A program made the position numbers and the translations under genes. A DNA stretch of 64,000 nt, taken from positions 43,424 to 107,423 of the forward strand of contig CAMCXM010000001.1 of assembly GCA_945883425.1 (NCBI GenBank). The letters run 5' to 3'. Of the stretch, positions 1-9,190 are shown piece after piece (within the stretch, counting starts at the first letter, position 1; every line of letters starts with the position of its first letter). Origin of the DNA: Spirosoma fluviale (GTDB taxonomy: Bacteria > Bacteroidota > Bacteroidia > Cytophagales > Flexibacteraceae). Below the pieces are notes generated by a model. That model was not told the DNA's origin, searched no databases, and saw only the letters and a program-made list of their open reading frames with translations.

Positions 1-58
1 TGCTGGCCGTATTTTCTCGAATATCAGGATGGTCTTCGACTAGAAGGATTTTTTTCAT
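1..58 (-). CDS. Response regulator receiver domain, N-terminus only (cut by window edge)
   Basis: Read on the minus strand from the ATG at 58, the frame gives MKKILLVEDHPDIRENTAS and stays open to the window edge. This is the first beta strand and acidic loop of a CheY-like receiver: a run of hydrophobic residues, then E-D, whose acidic side chains hold Mg2+ beside the phosphorylated Asp further along. Only 19 residues are visible, so the output domain (DNA-binding or other) and the cognate kinase are unknown. The family call is firm for so short a piece because the LLVEDHPDIRE pattern is highly characteristic. It was absent from the ORF track because of its length. Confidence 0.8.
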   Translation of the reverse strand, partial: MKKILLVEDHPDIRENTAS

Positions 59-179
59 TTTGGCTTTTAACTAAAAGGCGAATATAACCAATAGACCAAC
101 CCTATAGCCATGATATATTCCGGTGGTGCTGTTGATGATGGTAAGGTTTGGATGATAAAAAAGCCGAAACGAATACGAT

Positions 180-1592
180 TTAATTGTTCCTCAATTCCAG
201 CAGGGCCACATTTTCCACATGGTGGGTATGCGGAAACATATCCACCGGCTGGATTTCCTTCACTTCATACACCTCCGTCATCAGGGCCAGATCGCGGGCC
301 TGCGTGGCCGGATTGCAACTCACATACACTATCCGCTGCGGCCTCATTTTGAGGATCGATTCCACCACATCGGGATGCATCCCCGCTCTTGGAGGATCGG
401 TTATGAGCACATCCGGAACCCCGTTTTCTTCCACAAACTTTTCGTTGAGCACTTTGGCCATATCGCCGGCGAAAAACAAAGTATTCGTCAAACCATTCAT
501 TTCGGCGTTTACACGGGCATCTTCGACTGCGGCCTCCACATATTCGATACCGACCACAAAGCCGGCTTTGCGGGCCAGAAACTGCGCAATGGTTCCGGTT
601 CCGGTGTATAAATCGTAAACCAGATCGTTTTCACGAATTCCCGCCAGTTTGTCCACCAGTTGATATAAAACCAAGGCCTGGTCGGCATTGGTCTGATAGA
701 AGGAAGTTGGCCCTACGCGAAATTTCAGGTCTTCCATTACCTCCATCACCACATCGGTTCCCGAAAAAACGCGGGCCTTCAGATCGGAATAGGCATCGTT
801 GCGCTTCTGATTGAGAATGGTTTGGAGAGAAGTGATCTGTGGAAAGGCTTCCTGCATCGCTGTGAGCATGGCCTTTAGTTCTTCGGGATGGTTTTCAGCG
901 ATCAGAAGTAGAACCATCAGTTCGCCGGAAGCCGTCGTCCGGATCATCAGGTTGCGCAGCATCCCCGTTTGTGCCCGGAGATTGAAAAAGCTGAGCTTGT
1001 GTTTTTCGGCGTAGGCTTTGGTCCACAAACGGATGGCATTGCTGGGTTCGGGTTGCAGAAAGCACTCTTTTACGTCCAGAATTTTGTCGAAACGCTTGGG
1101 AATATGGAAGCCCAGACCATTCAGATCGGGACGGTTTTCACGGTCCATGTCCGATTCGTCGAGCCACCGCTGGTCGGAGAAGGTGTACTCAAGTTTGTTG
1201 CGGTAGTAGGTGGTTTTGGAAGAAGCCACGATCGGATGCCAGTTGCCTTCCCTGATTTTGCCGATCCGTTCGAAGGCATCTTTTACCTGCTTGGTTTTGA
1301 GCTCCAGCTGTTTGTTGTAGTCGAGGTTCTGCCATTTACAACCGCCGCACACACCGAAGTGGGAGCAAAAGGCTTCCTGACGGTCGGGAGACGGTTCTTT
1401 CATCCGGTACACCCGGGCTTCGGCATAGGATTTTTTATCCTTTTCCACCAGAATATCCACCAGGTCGCCGGGCACTCCGCCTTCTACGAAATAGACTTTA
1501 TCCTCAATCCGGGCGACGCATTTTCCTTCGGCGGCGATGTCCAGAAGGCGTACATTTTCCTTGACCTTGTTGCGTGGTTTTCTGTTTTTCAT
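180..1592 (-). CDS. rlmD: 23S rRNA (uracil-C5)-methyltransferase, RlmD/RumA family
   Basis: S-adenosylmethionine-dependent enzyme that makes 5-methyluridine in 23S rRNA; in the E. coli relative the site is U1939. The 470-residue length is normal. An N-terminal TRAM-like RNA-binding region (about residues 10-65) is followed by an iron-sulfur ligand cluster, CSHFGVCGGC, with cysteines at 76, 82 and 85. The C-terminal Rossmann methyltransferase has a SAM motif (DLYTGTGTI), the DPPRAGMHP motif, and the catalytic-cysteine motif YVSCNPATQARDL. A -7-like box TAGTTTTG (1607-1600, minus strand) lies only 7 bases before the ATG, with no clear -33 element. Neighbours are unrelated. The TrmA/RumA/RlmD family is certain; the exact target uridine is inferred. 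Confidence 0.93.
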   Translation of the reverse strand: MKNRKPRNKVKENVRLLDIAAEGKCVARIEDKVYFVEGGVPGDLVDILVEKDKKSYAEARVYRMKEPSPDRQEAFCSHFGVCGGCKWQNLDYNKQLELKTKQVKDAFERIGKIREGNWHPIVASSKTTYYRNKLEYTFSDQRWLDESDMDRENRPDLNGLGFHIPKRFDKILDVKECFLQPEPSNAIRLWTKAYAEKHKLSFFNLRAQTGMLRNLMIRTTASGELMVLLLIAENHPEELKAMLTAMQEAFPQITSLQTILNQKRNDAYSDLKARVFSGTDVVMEVMEDLKFRVGPTSFYQTNADQALVLYQLVDKLAGIRENDLVYDLYTGTGTIAQFLARKAGFVVGIEYVEAAVEDARVNAEMNGLTNTLFFAGDMAKVLNEKFVEENGVPDVLITDPPRAGMHPDVVESILKMRPQRIVYVSCNPATQARDLALMTEVYEVKEIQPVDMFPHTHHVENVALLELRNN

Positions 1593-1819
1593 GGAAGGGC
1601 AAAACTAGGGTGTTTTTTCTGAACGGAAATGGGGCAGTCTGATTGACCTTCCTGGAGCGCCGCCGGGATTCGTGTGTCGCCAAGGCTGCTGATGGAGAAA
1701 AATATTCTATTTATCATTTGGCGCTGTTGGCACCACTGAAAACATCACGAATCATTCATGATTGAATGGTCAGCTATTCCCCAAAACGCCGTCCTCAAAT
1801 TACATAAATCCTGTCCTTC

Positions 1820-3118
1820 TTACGGTTTTGTATACGTTCGGATCAAATCCCAGGTGGAACGATCGCCTTCATAAATGCTGTTCAGTCCTTGTTCTTCCAC
1901 ACCCGGGTCGCCGCGAAAAGGTTCGCCGGATTTCCACAGGCTACCGTCCTTTGGAAAGGCAGTAAATCCTCCGAACGTCCAGAACGCCAGACCACCGAAT
2001 TGCGGATGCTCATTCTTTTTCCAAATGTCCATCGCCCAGTTGTAGTACTGGTCCCGGCTGGTCGTGGTGCTTTCGGCTGTGTAAAGATGACCATCACGGG
2101 GAAGGCCAAATTCTTCCAGAACGAGGGGCTTTTTCAATTCTTTGGCTACCTCCAGATGCCGGTTGAGCATCGCTCCTGACTTCTCCAGCACCTTGTACAT
2201 GTTGGCCGAAATGCTGGTGTCGGGAAACCACTTCCAGTTTTTGGGCCAGATGTGGAGAGTAAGGTAATCAACCGTGGAATTGCGGTGCGCTTTTTTATAC
2301 TCGCTCATGTCAAAATCATAGGCCACATCGCCTTCGATACCGGTTGCCACCATGTGGTTCTGGTCCAGTTTTTTGATCAGGAGTGAGGTTTCCTGTACCC
2401 ATTTCTGGTAGGCTTCGTTGGCGGCAGGTCTCATCGGACGGGGTTCATTGGCCAGTTCCCAGGAAAAAATCGCAGGATCAGACTTATAGGGCTTTCCCGT
2501 AATGGAATTGACCCGTGTAACGACTTTTGAGATCAGTTCATTTACCTGATGGATGCAGTCTTTACAGGTGTAAAATTGGGAAATGTAATCGCGGTACCCG
2601 TCCCAGGTCCAGCCTTCACTTTTTGGAAGAGGCGTCTTTCCGGTGCCATTCCATTCCAGATACTGACCAAAACCGCCGCTCCATTCCCAGTTGTTGGTGA
2701 AGAACAAAACGAGTTTGAGGTCACGCTTTCCACATTCCACCAAAAGAAAATCGAGGCCCTTCAGCACGTCTTCATTGAACATTCCTTTCTGTGGTTGATA
2801 AGAAGGCGAAACCCGAAGTGGAAACGAACTGTCTCCTTCCGACGAAACAAGAACGCGAATGTTGCGAACGCCTTGTTCCTTCAGAAAATCCAGCTCCTTC
2901 AACAACCGGGCCTGATCTCCGGGACCGGATTTCATGCCCAGATGCGCTGCCGGCCAATAGTTGACACCAATAAATTTGTATGGCCTTTTGTCCATTTCAA
3001 ACCGACCGTTTTTTACTTTTACGATGCCTCTTTTTCCTCCCTGATCAGAGGAAGCGATTGCAGGCATAAAGACCAGTAAGAAGAAACAGAATGATGTGAA
3101 ATGAATGGAAAATCGCAT
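1820..3118 (-). CDS. Secreted glycoside hydrolase family 5, endo-beta-1,4-mannanase-like
   Basis: Predicted exported glycan hydrolase with a retaining mechanism. The ORF opens at 3184, but the ATG at 3118 (residue 23) gives a clean signal peptide (MRFSIHFTSFCFFLLVF, then AIASSD), so I use that start; the mature enzyme is about 410 residues. The acid/base glutamate lies in WELANEPRP and the nucleophile in LEEFG, the arrangement of GH5 clan-A (beta/alpha)8 barrels, and the surrounding sequence (FIGVNYWPAAHLG near the N-terminus, LHIWPKNW) resembles the mannanase subfamily GH5_7. No carbohydrate-binding module or T9SS tail is present, so it probably goes to the periplasm by Sec. Beta-mannan as substrate is inferred from the subfamily resemblance; another beta-glycan is possible. 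It stands alone, not in a polysaccharide utilisation locus. Confidence 0.82.
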   Translation of the reverse strand: MRFSIHFTSFCFFLLVFMPAIASSDQGGKRGIVKVKNGRFEMDKRPYKFIGVNYWPAAHLGMKSGPGDQARLLKELDFLKEQGVRNIRVLVSSEGDSSFPLRVSPSYQPQKGMFNEDVLKGLDFLLVECGKRDLKLVLFFTNNWEWSGGFGQYLEWNGTGKTPLPKSEGWTWDGYRDYISQFYTCKDCIHQVNELISKVVTRVNSITGKPYKSDPAIFSWELANEPRPMRPAANEAYQKWVQETSLLIKKLDQNHMVATGIEGDVAYDFDMSEYKKAHRNSTVDYLTLHIWPKNWKWFPDTSISANMYKVLEKSGAMLNRHLEVAKELKKPLVLEEFGLPRDGHLYTAESTTTSRDQYYNWAMDIWKKNEHPQFGGLAFWTFGGFTAFPKDGSLWKSGEPFRGDPGVEEQGLNSIYEGDRSTWDLIRTYTKP

Positions 3119-3189
3119 GGATGACTGGTTTAACAACTGGAACCTATAGAAAAATAAAGGTAAAAGGAAGAAGTCAAAAGTCAAATGAG

Positions 3190-3245
3190 GATTCAGGATT
3201 CAGTAATCAGGATTCAGTAACCAGGATTCAGTAACCAGGATTCAG
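3190..3245. repeat. Heptamer repeat array, GATTCAG/TAACCAG
   Basis: Eight consecutive 7-base units: GATTCAG, GATTCAG, TAATCAG, GATTCAG, TAACCAG, GATTCAG, TAACCAG, GATTCAG. It lies upstream of the mannanase gene and shares only its 7-base period with the other arrays in this window. Confidence 0.85.
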
Positions 3246-3345
3246 GTGAAGAATTCAAACCCCAAAGGCACCACAACCACGAACTAAAAACTACTCAACC
3301 CGGTAAGCGGGCTGTCCACATATCGGGCTACCTGCATTCTATTTA

Positions 3346-3373
3346 TAATTCATCCTTCATAACTCATAATTCC
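3346..3373. repeat. Heptamer repeat array, TAATTCA type
   Basis: Four contiguous 7-base units (TAATTCA, TCCTTCA, TAACTCA, TAATTCC) in the same intergenic region as the GATTCAG array. Short and degenerate, but the phase is exact. Confidence 0.6.
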
Positions 3374-3401
3374 CCAGTCAGCTAACCGAAAAAAGCCCCC
3401 C

Positions 3402-3436
3402 AACCAATAACCACAAACCACTAATCATTAACCCCT
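3402..3436. repeat. Heptamer repeat array, AACCACA type
   Basis: Five contiguous 7-base units (AACCAAT, AACCACA, AACCACT, AATCATT, AACCCCT) ending four bases before the stop codon of the MacB-like permease gene. Its reverse complement resembles the TGGTTTG/TGGTTAG array at 62225. Confidence 0.65.
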
Positions 3437-3440
3437 CGCC

Positions 3441-4763
3441 CTATTCGTATCTCAGACTTTCAATCGGATTGGCGCCTGCCGCTTTGCGGGCTGGGAAAAT
3501 GCCGAACACAAGACCCACCGTGATGGCGACGCCGAAGGACAGCACCACCGAAAAGCCGGTGATGAAGGTTTGGATGCCGGCCAGTTTTTCCACACTGAAA
3601 CAGATTACAATGCCCAGCACGATGCCCGCCAGGCCGCCCGAAAAACTGATGGCCACCGCCTCGGCGATGAACTGCCACACGATGTCTTTCTTCTGAGCGC
3701 CAATCGCCAGACGGAGTCCGATTTCTTTCACCCGCTCCATCACCGAGGCCAGCATGATGTTCATAATCCCGATTCCACCCACCAGCAGCGAAATGGAGGC
3801 AATCACACCCAGCACAATATTGAACAGCTTTTTGGTTTTCTGCTCCTGCTTGAGCAACAGTTCGGGCACCACAATTTCCACATCTTCCACCCCGTTGTGC
3901 CGCCGGTTGAGGATTTTACTGATCAGGTCCACCGACGATTCCATGTGCTCACTTTCCTTGATGTTGACCACCAGCCGGTCGATCTGGTGGTAGTTTTCGG
4001 TGTTCTTTTTCTTGTCGTCGTTGTCTTCCCAGGGCCGGCGTTTCATGCTCGAAGGCGTGGTGAGGCCCCGGTTGTTGTACCGCAAAAGCACGGTTTTAAT
4101 GGGGGTATAAATATCGGAATTGTAGTTCCGGATGGAGAGCTTCTCAATGTTTTTGTCGCTCAGCAGTCCGCCTTCGAGCACGCCCACCACCTGAAGCCAG
4201 ACGTTGCCGCACTTAATAAACTGCCCGATGGGATTGATTTTGGAGAAATACGTGGCCTTGATCTGGCGGCCAATGATGCAGACGGCATCGGCGTTGTCGA
4301 GTTGTTTGGGTGAGAAATATTTGCCTTCGCCCACATTCACACCGGCCATCTGAAAATAGGCATTGCTCACGCCGATTAACCGGCCAGGCTGGCGGATACC
4401 GTCCCGCATAAACGGTGTTTTGATCTCAATTTCGGGACTGATCGCACCGGCATGTTCAACAGTGGCCAGGATGTTTTCGGCGTCTTTGAGGTTGAGTCCG
4501 GGCGAAAATTTGGGCTTGTCTTTGTTGTCTTTTTCTTCCTGCTTTTTCGCCGGATCAGGAGGAAGGGCTTTGATGATGAGGTTATTCGATCCCACCAGAC
4601 GGATTTGTTCGAGAATTTCCCGTTCGGCCCCGGCCCCAATCGCCAGCATGGCAATCACGGCCGCCACACCAAAAATGATGCCCAGCGAAGTAAGAAAGGC
4701 CCGGAACCGGTTGGTCGCCAGGGCTTCCAGACCCATTTTAAAATTCATCAGTAACCGCTCCAT
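3441..4763 (-). CDS. ABC transporter permease, MacB/FtsX family
   Basis: Inner-membrane permease of the MacB type, normally part of a tripartite export or mechanotransmission complex (periplasmic adaptor, permease, ATPase). At 440 residues it is the usual size for a stand-alone permease. One N-terminal membrane segment (about residues 18-45, TSLGIIFGVAAVIAMLAIGA) is followed by a large periplasmic MacB_PCD domain and three C-terminal membrane segments (about 310-425), with the conserved VMERVKEIGLRLAIGA loop between them. There is no nucleotide-binding domain in the protein, unlike E. coli MacB. It starts 15 bases after the stop of the adaptor gene, so the two form an operon. No ATPase gene lies nearby. 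Substrate unknown. Confidence 0.88.
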   Translation of the reverse strand: MERLLMNFKMGLEALATNRFRAFLTSLGIIFGVAAVIAMLAIGAGAEREILEQIRLVGSNNLIIKALPPDPAKKQEEKDNKDKPKFSPGLNLKDAENILATVEHAGAISPEIEIKTPFMRDGIRQPGRLIGVSNAYFQMAGVNVGEGKYFSPKQLDNADAVCIIGRQIKATYFSKINPIGQFIKCGNVWLQVVGVLEGGLLSDKNIEKLSIRNYNSDIYTPIKTVLLRYNNRGLTTPSSMKRRPWEDNDDKKKNTENYHQIDRLVVNIKESEHMESSVDLISKILNRRHNGVEDVEIVVPELLLKQEQKTKKLFNIVLGVIASISLLVGGIGIMNIMLASVMERVKEIGLRLAIGAQKKDIVWQFIAEAVAISFSGGLAGIVLGIVICFSVEKLAGIQTFITGFSVVLSFGVAITVGLVFGIFPARKAAGANPIESLRYE

Positions 4764-4778
4764 TTCCTTTATCCGGAA

Positions 4779-6158
4779 TTATTTGCCTTCAGTGGCTATG
4801 GCGGGCTTAAATTCTGATTTCGGTGCCTGGTGCAGACTCTGGAAATCGGCCCAGCGTTTTTTCCAGGTGGCGTTTTCACTCTGAACCGGCGCCAGTGGCT
4901 TTTGAACCAGTTTTTTAAACTCCAGCCCCGATGTGTCCGTCGGAGTAGAAAGCAGAATCCGATCTTCTTTTTTCAACCCTCCGTAGATAATGCCATGGGT
5001 TTCGTTCACCGCTCCCACCAGAACCTGCTGGCGAACCAGACTTGTTCCATCTTTTTTGTAGACAAATGAGTGCCCGTTTGTATTGTTGAGGGCCTCGAGA
5101 GGAATGCTCAACACGTTGGTATACAGACCGGCGTGGATTTTACAACTGGTGGTCATGGCAGGGCGCAGCGACGGATCCTGTGTAAGTACATCAATCAGTA
5201 CCTCAAATACTTTGGCATCGGAATTGGGTTTCTGCTCACCCACATTGGCCACCTGCACCACGCCCCCTTCCAGCTTTTTACCCGGTTCGGCATCGAGTCC
5301 GATTTCAACATACTGGCCTACTTTTACTTTCTGAATATCCACTTCATTGATGTAGGTAATCACCTGCATCTGGGTAAGATCGGGAAGCGTGGCCACACTT
5401 GGATCCCAGCTGTTTACGGTGGATCCCACTATTTTTTTGGCCCCGTTCCAGTTGCGGCTGTAGATCACCATCCCGGCTTTGGGTGCCATAATGGTGAGTT
5501 TGCCAATGAGGTCGCTCAGGCGTTTTTGCTTGCTTTGGGCCAGACTCAGATCCGACTGAATGATCTGTACTTTGGTGACGGCCTGCTTTACCTTGGTTAT
5601 ATAGTTTTCGGTTTTAACGGTGAAGCTTTTCATCGCCTTCTCCAGCTCGATTTCTTTCTGGCGGATGGCGGCAGGTGCCTCAAACCGGCTCTGTTCTTTT
5701 TCGAGTCTTGCCTGTTCGACGGCATATTTCTGGTTGTAGAGATCATCACGGGCTTCACGCAAAGTGAGAGTGGTATCGAGGCGGGCCTGGTTGAATTCGG
5801 ATGTTTTTTTGTCTACCTCCAGATTGGCATCGCCCAGTTTACTGAGGATCGGATTTTTTTCGATGGAGGCTACATAGTCGCCTGCTTTCACCACGGTTCC
5901 TTCCTGAATGAGGTCTTCAATTTTCAATTCAGAATAAATCCCGGATTGCTGGAGTTCGGGACCGGGAGCCATAATTTCAGTCTGGTTTTTTGCCTTGAGT
6001 TCGCCGGTGGAGGTGACAAAAATCTCAAAAGGACCTTTTCGAACCGTCGCTTCGAGCACCACACTTGCCTCTCCTTTGGCAGGATTGTACATAAAATAAG
6101 CCAGTGCGCCAGCAACTACGGCGATGATAAGTCCGATCAGCAGGTTTTTAAATTTCAT
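4779..6158 (-). CDS. HlyD/MacA-type periplasmic adaptor protein
   Basis: Membrane-fusion subunit expected to bridge the downstream MacB-like permease and an outer-membrane channel. The N-terminus is a single membrane anchor (LLIGLIIAVVAGALAYFMY). Next comes a lipoyl/barrel-sandwich half-motif around residues 40-110 with GTVVKAGDYVA, a coiled-coil hairpin rich in Lys/Glu/Gln (about 115-225), the second lipoyl half (LTIMAPKAGMVIYSRNW) and a beta-barrel region (VKVGQYVEIGLDAEPG). The last ~50 residues form a hydrophilic extension, longer than in MacA. It is the first gene of a two-gene operon on the minus strand. Function in export is inferred from family and pairing. Confidence 0.87.
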   Translation of the reverse strand: MKFKNLLIGLIIAVVAGALAYFMYNPAKGEASVVLEATVRKGPFEIFVTSTGELKAKNQTEIMAPGPELQQSGIYSELKIEDLIQEGTVVKAGDYVASIEKNPILSKLGDANLEVDKKTSEFNQARLDTTLTLREARDDLYNQKYAVEQARLEKEQSRFEAPAAIRQKEIELEKAMKSFTVKTENYITKVKQAVTKVQIIQSDLSLAQSKQKRLSDLIGKLTIMAPKAGMVIYSRNWNGAKKIVGSTVNSWDPSVATLPDLTQMQVITYINEVDIQKVKVGQYVEIGLDAEPGKKLEGGVVQVANVGEQKPNSDAKVFEVLIDVLTQDPSLRPAMTTSCKIHAGLYTNVLSIPLEALNNTNGHSFVYKKDGTSLVRQQVLVGAVNETHGIIYGGLKKEDRILLSTPTDTSGLEFKKLVQKPLAPVQSENATWKKRWADFQSLHQAPKSEFKPAIATEGK

Positions 6159-6265
6159 TCAATGGTTGATCTGAATGCCAAAACTTAGAAATTCCATCAG
6201 TCCATCCAATTTTTTGGGATGAATGGTTCAATTCGATGCCCAGCAAAACGGAGAAGAATGGGAAT

Positions 6266-8122
6266 TTATTTCGGATCTCCTGTTTTTTGAAACAGTTGGT
6301 TATGGATCAGACCTTGTCGGTAATACTGCACCCGGCTGATGAGAACCGTCCGTAACCCTGTCGGTTTGGGTCTGTTATTTACCGCCTGCCAGAGCCAGCC
6401 TTCTACCGGGTCGATTGCGCTCCAGCTCAGGTTTCCGTCGGGATGAAACAAATGGTATTTCTGATCCTGAAATACGATCGGATAGCCGGGATTCGTTGCC
6501 CGCAAAGAATTACCCAGTTTGTTTTCATACAATGACTTCGATCCAACCAGATCGGAGATACCGGGCGCCAGATCGAGATGCTGCACCCAACGACTGGTAT
6601 CGGCCTTCAGTTGAACGGAAGGCGAAAAGAGCACCAGTGGAACATCGTAAGAACCAACCAGTCCGGCATAGTTTGGATCGATGCTGGCCTGTGTATGATC
6701 GGCCGTGAGGACAAACAAGGTGTTGGCAAACCAGGGTTTGGTCCGGGCAGTTTCAAAAAACCGGCGGAGGGCAAAATCGGAATAGGAAATAGCTTCGTGC
6801 ACCGGAAGCGGACCTTTTTTGAACCGTCCTTTATACCGATCGGGAATGGTATAGGGCTGGTGCGAGCTGAGGGTAAAAATGCCGGCGGCAAAGGGTTGTT
6901 TGAAACCATCCAGCCGGTTGGAAACAAACTGAAGGAAAGGCTCATCAAAAATGCCCCAGTTGCCATCGAAATCCTTCTGATCGGGATATTCGTTCATCCC
7001 GTAATAGGCATCAAAACCAGCCACTTTACTGAACAGATCAAAGGCCATGGTGCCGTTTTTTCCGCCGTGGAAAAAGGCTGTCTGGTATCCGTCCTTTTTC
7101 AAACGGGTTCCTAAACCTTCCATCCGGATGGAGAGATAGGGCGAGGTGGCAAAGGCTTCGTCCATCCAGGCAGGAACGGATGCGAGAATGGAAGGCAGAG
7201 CATCTCTCGACGTCCTGCCATTGGCAAAATGATGGGGAAAGTAAATTCCAGTCCGTGCCAGAGAATCGAGGAAGGGTGTGTAGCTGGTGACGTTTCCTTC
7301 GAGCCCGGTGTATTCGGTGGCAAAACTTTCGAGGATGATGAGCACCACATTGTGTCCTTTCAGCGGAGCCGTACCCGGTTGATTTTGTGGAAACAAAGAG
7401 GCACTCTCCGATTCGCTCAACCACTTCTGATCCGGAAGGGGTTTGAATTCCGTCGATTTAAAAAGAAGAAAAGGCGTAGTGAGAACGGCATGACCTGCTT
7501 CGGATTGGGGAAGTGTAAATGCTTCGCCCGGAAGCATAGGTTTTACCTGGAACGAATTCCGGATCATCATTACCCCTAAACCAACGCAGACCAGAACCTG
7601 AAAAAAGGCGGTCAAAGGTTTTGAATGTTCTCCGGAAGGACGGGACGGAAAGGAGCGGTACAATCCAAAAATCATCAGCCCGAAAACCGGAACCATGGGC
7701 CAGTAATGCACCATCAGTTGCGGAAGTTGCCGAAGCGAATCGGCCAGTAGAAACTCGAGTGTGGTGTAGGAAGTCCGCCGGTTGTTGAATGCAAAAAACG
7801 GCACGTCAATGGCATTGAGGAGAAGGAACAAGCTGTTGGCAACCACAAATATCCATTTCAGAATTCCGTACACATTCCGGTGAAAGTGGAACGGAAGCAG
7901 GAGGATCACCCAAAAAACTAAATCGATGCTGGCAATGGTGGAGGCATCAAAACGAAGCGACAGAATGACGAATGAAAACCAGTCTGATACAGTCAGCTTT
8001 GCGAACATTTCGGGGTACATCACCACAAACGCCACCCGGCAAAGCCAGTAGAATACCAGCACCATGATGGTTGGAAGGCCGATCCAACGTAGGTTTGCAG
8101 GAAATATCCAGTGAGGTAGCAA
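6266..8122 (-). CDS. LTA-synthase-like membrane sulfatase/phosphotransferase
   Basis: Alkaline-phosphatase superfamily enzyme with an N-terminal membrane domain, like lipoteichoic acid synthases and phosphoglycerol or phosphoethanolamine transferases. About five membrane helices fill the first third, followed by an extracytoplasmic catalytic domain. Active-site signatures are the strand NVVLIILESFA (metal ligand Glu), GRTSRDALPSIL (the Thr is the likely nucleophile), SSHQPYTIPD and LFVLTADHTQ (metal ligands). Bacteroidota lack lipoteichoic acid, so the substrate is probably another envelope glycan or lipid. The start is uncertain: the longest ORF (8293) runs back over the divergent GT2 gene. 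I choose the TTG at 8122, which leaves a family-like lead into helix 1; the ATG at 8065 is the alternative. Confidence 0.82.
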   Translation of the reverse strand: MLPHWIFPANLRWIGLPTIMVLVFYWLCRVAFVVMYPEMFAKLTVSDWFSFVILSLRFDASTIASIDLVFWVILLLPFHFHRNVYGILKWIFVVANSLFLLLNAIDVPFFAFNNRRTSYTTLEFLLADSLRQLPQLMVHYWPMVPVFGLMIFGLYRSFPSRPSGEHSKPLTAFFQVLVCVGLGVMMIRNSFQVKPMLPGEAFTLPQSEAGHAVLTTPFLLFKSTEFKPLPDQKWLSESESASLFPQNQPGTAPLKGHNVVLIILESFATEYTGLEGNVTSYTPFLDSLARTGIYFPHHFANGRTSRDALPSILASVPAWMDEAFATSPYLSIRMEGLGTRLKKDGYQTAFFHGGKNGTMAFDLFSKVAGFDAYYGMNEYPDQKDFDGNWGIFDEPFLQFVSNRLDGFKQPFAAGIFTLSSHQPYTIPDRYKGRFKKGPLPVHEAISYSDFALRRFFETARTKPWFANTLFVLTADHTQASIDPNYAGLVGSYDVPLVLFSPSVQLKADTSRWVQHLDLAPGISDLVGSKSLYENKLGNSLRATNPGYPIVFQDQKYHLFHPDGNLSWSAIDPVEGWLWQAVNNRPKPTGLRTVLISRVQYYRQGLIHNQLFQKTGDPK

Positions 8123-8128
8123 TCCGGT

Positions 8129-9163
8129 ATGCAGAATGAAGCCGCAAAAATGGGGGAAAATGTTGGGGAATGGCCCTTCGTATCTGTTTTTGTCGCCGCC
8201 CGCAACGAAGAACACAACCTCGAAGCCTGTCTGCGTTCCCTCCAAACCCAGCAATACCCCGGAAATTTTGAAGTCTGGATCGGAGACGATCATTCAACGG
8301 ACGGAACCGCATTGATTGGAAATGCGTTTTCTCAGCGAGACAGCCGGTTTCATTTTCTTTCGGTCCCCGACCCAAACAGCCATGTAAAGGGCAAAGCTTT
8401 GGCACTGGCCTGCATGGCGAAAGAAGCGAAAGGCGAAATCTTTCTGGTCTGTGATGCCGATATGACCATGCCTCCGACCTGGATGCAGGCCATGATTTCG
8501 GGAATGCAGCGGGAAAATGTGGACATGGTAAACGGCACCACGGCCACAAAAGGCGACACCATTTTTTCGGCTCTACAGGCCATCGACTGGCTCATTCCCC
8601 AGGCGACGTTTTCCTGGCTGAGCCGGTTTGACATCACTTACACGGCGATGGGCAACAACATGGGCATCACCCTGAAAGCCTATGAAGCCACGGGAGGATA
8701 CTTCGAACTGCCCTTTTCCCTGACGGAAGATTTCGAGTTGTTCCAGAAGGCCCGGTCGCTGGGTTTCCGGCTCCGTCATTTGTACCGCACCGACGTGTTC
8801 GGCATCTCGGCTCCCCAGAAAAAACCATCCGACTGGCTGCAGCAACACGTCCGCTGGATGGTGGGTTTCGACCAGCTTCCCTTCCGGCAACAGTGGGTTT
8901 TTTATGCCCAGCTGCTGTTTTATCCCGTTTTGATACTGTCCTTTTTTATGGGGCTTCCGGTGTTAAGAGACAGCCTGATGCTGATGTGGTTGGGTAAATT
9001 TTTGTACAATGGTTACCTGCTGGTGGGCATCCGTCAGTTTCATTTACTGACCTGGCTTCCGTTGTATGAAATTCTGTTTTGGCCTGCCTATATATCCTGT
9101 TGGGTGAAGTATCGGTTTTCAAAAGAAATTCATTGGAAAGGACGGAGCTGGAAATCCGGTTAA
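8129..9163 (+). CDS. Glycosyltransferase family 2, membrane-anchored
   Basis: Processive-type GT2 enzyme that transfers a sugar from a nucleotide-sugar donor to an envelope glycan or lipid at the cytoplasmic face. The GT-A domain begins at PFVSVFVAARNEE (about residue 16). It has the nucleotide-binding DDHSTDGT and the metal-binding CDADMTMP, then the acceptor/catalytic TEDFELFQKA and a QxxRW-like motif (LQQHVRWMVG). Two or three membrane helices follow to the C-terminus (about 250-320). A -7-like box TAGGTTTG lies at 8090-8097 with TTG 16 bases before it, inside the start region of the divergent sulfatase gene. Translation may also begin at the second ATG (8150). Possible joint action with the sulfatase-family enzyme is inference only. 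Confidence 0.87.
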   Translation: MQNEAAKMGENVGEWPFVSVFVAARNEEHNLEACLRSLQTQQYPGNFEVWIGDDHSTDGTALIGNAFSQRDSRFHFLSVPDPNSHVKGKALALACMAKEAKGEIFLVCDADMTMPPTWMQAMISGMQRENVDMVNGTTATKGDTIFSALQAIDWLIPQATFSWLSRFDITYTAMGNNMGITLKAYEATGGYFELPFSLTEDFELFQKARSLGFRLRHLYRTDVFGISAPQKKPSDWLQQHVRWMVGFDQLPFRQQWVFYAQLLFYPVLILSFFMGLPVLRDSLMLMWLGKFLYNGYLLVGIRQFHLLTWLPLYEILFWPAYISCWVKYRFSKEIHWKGRSWKSG

Positions 9164-9190
9164 AGAAATCCGGATGGTAGGGAGATGTCC

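Noticed and set aside
3570-4313. 247-codon plus-strand ORF opposite the MacB-like permease
   Set aside because: His/Phe-rich nonsense-like composition antisense to a solid gene.
5070-6188. 372-codon plus-strand ORF opposite the HlyD-type adaptor gene
   Set aside because: Its product has no recognisable domain and it is the exact antisense of a gene with clear family motifs; a shadow frame.
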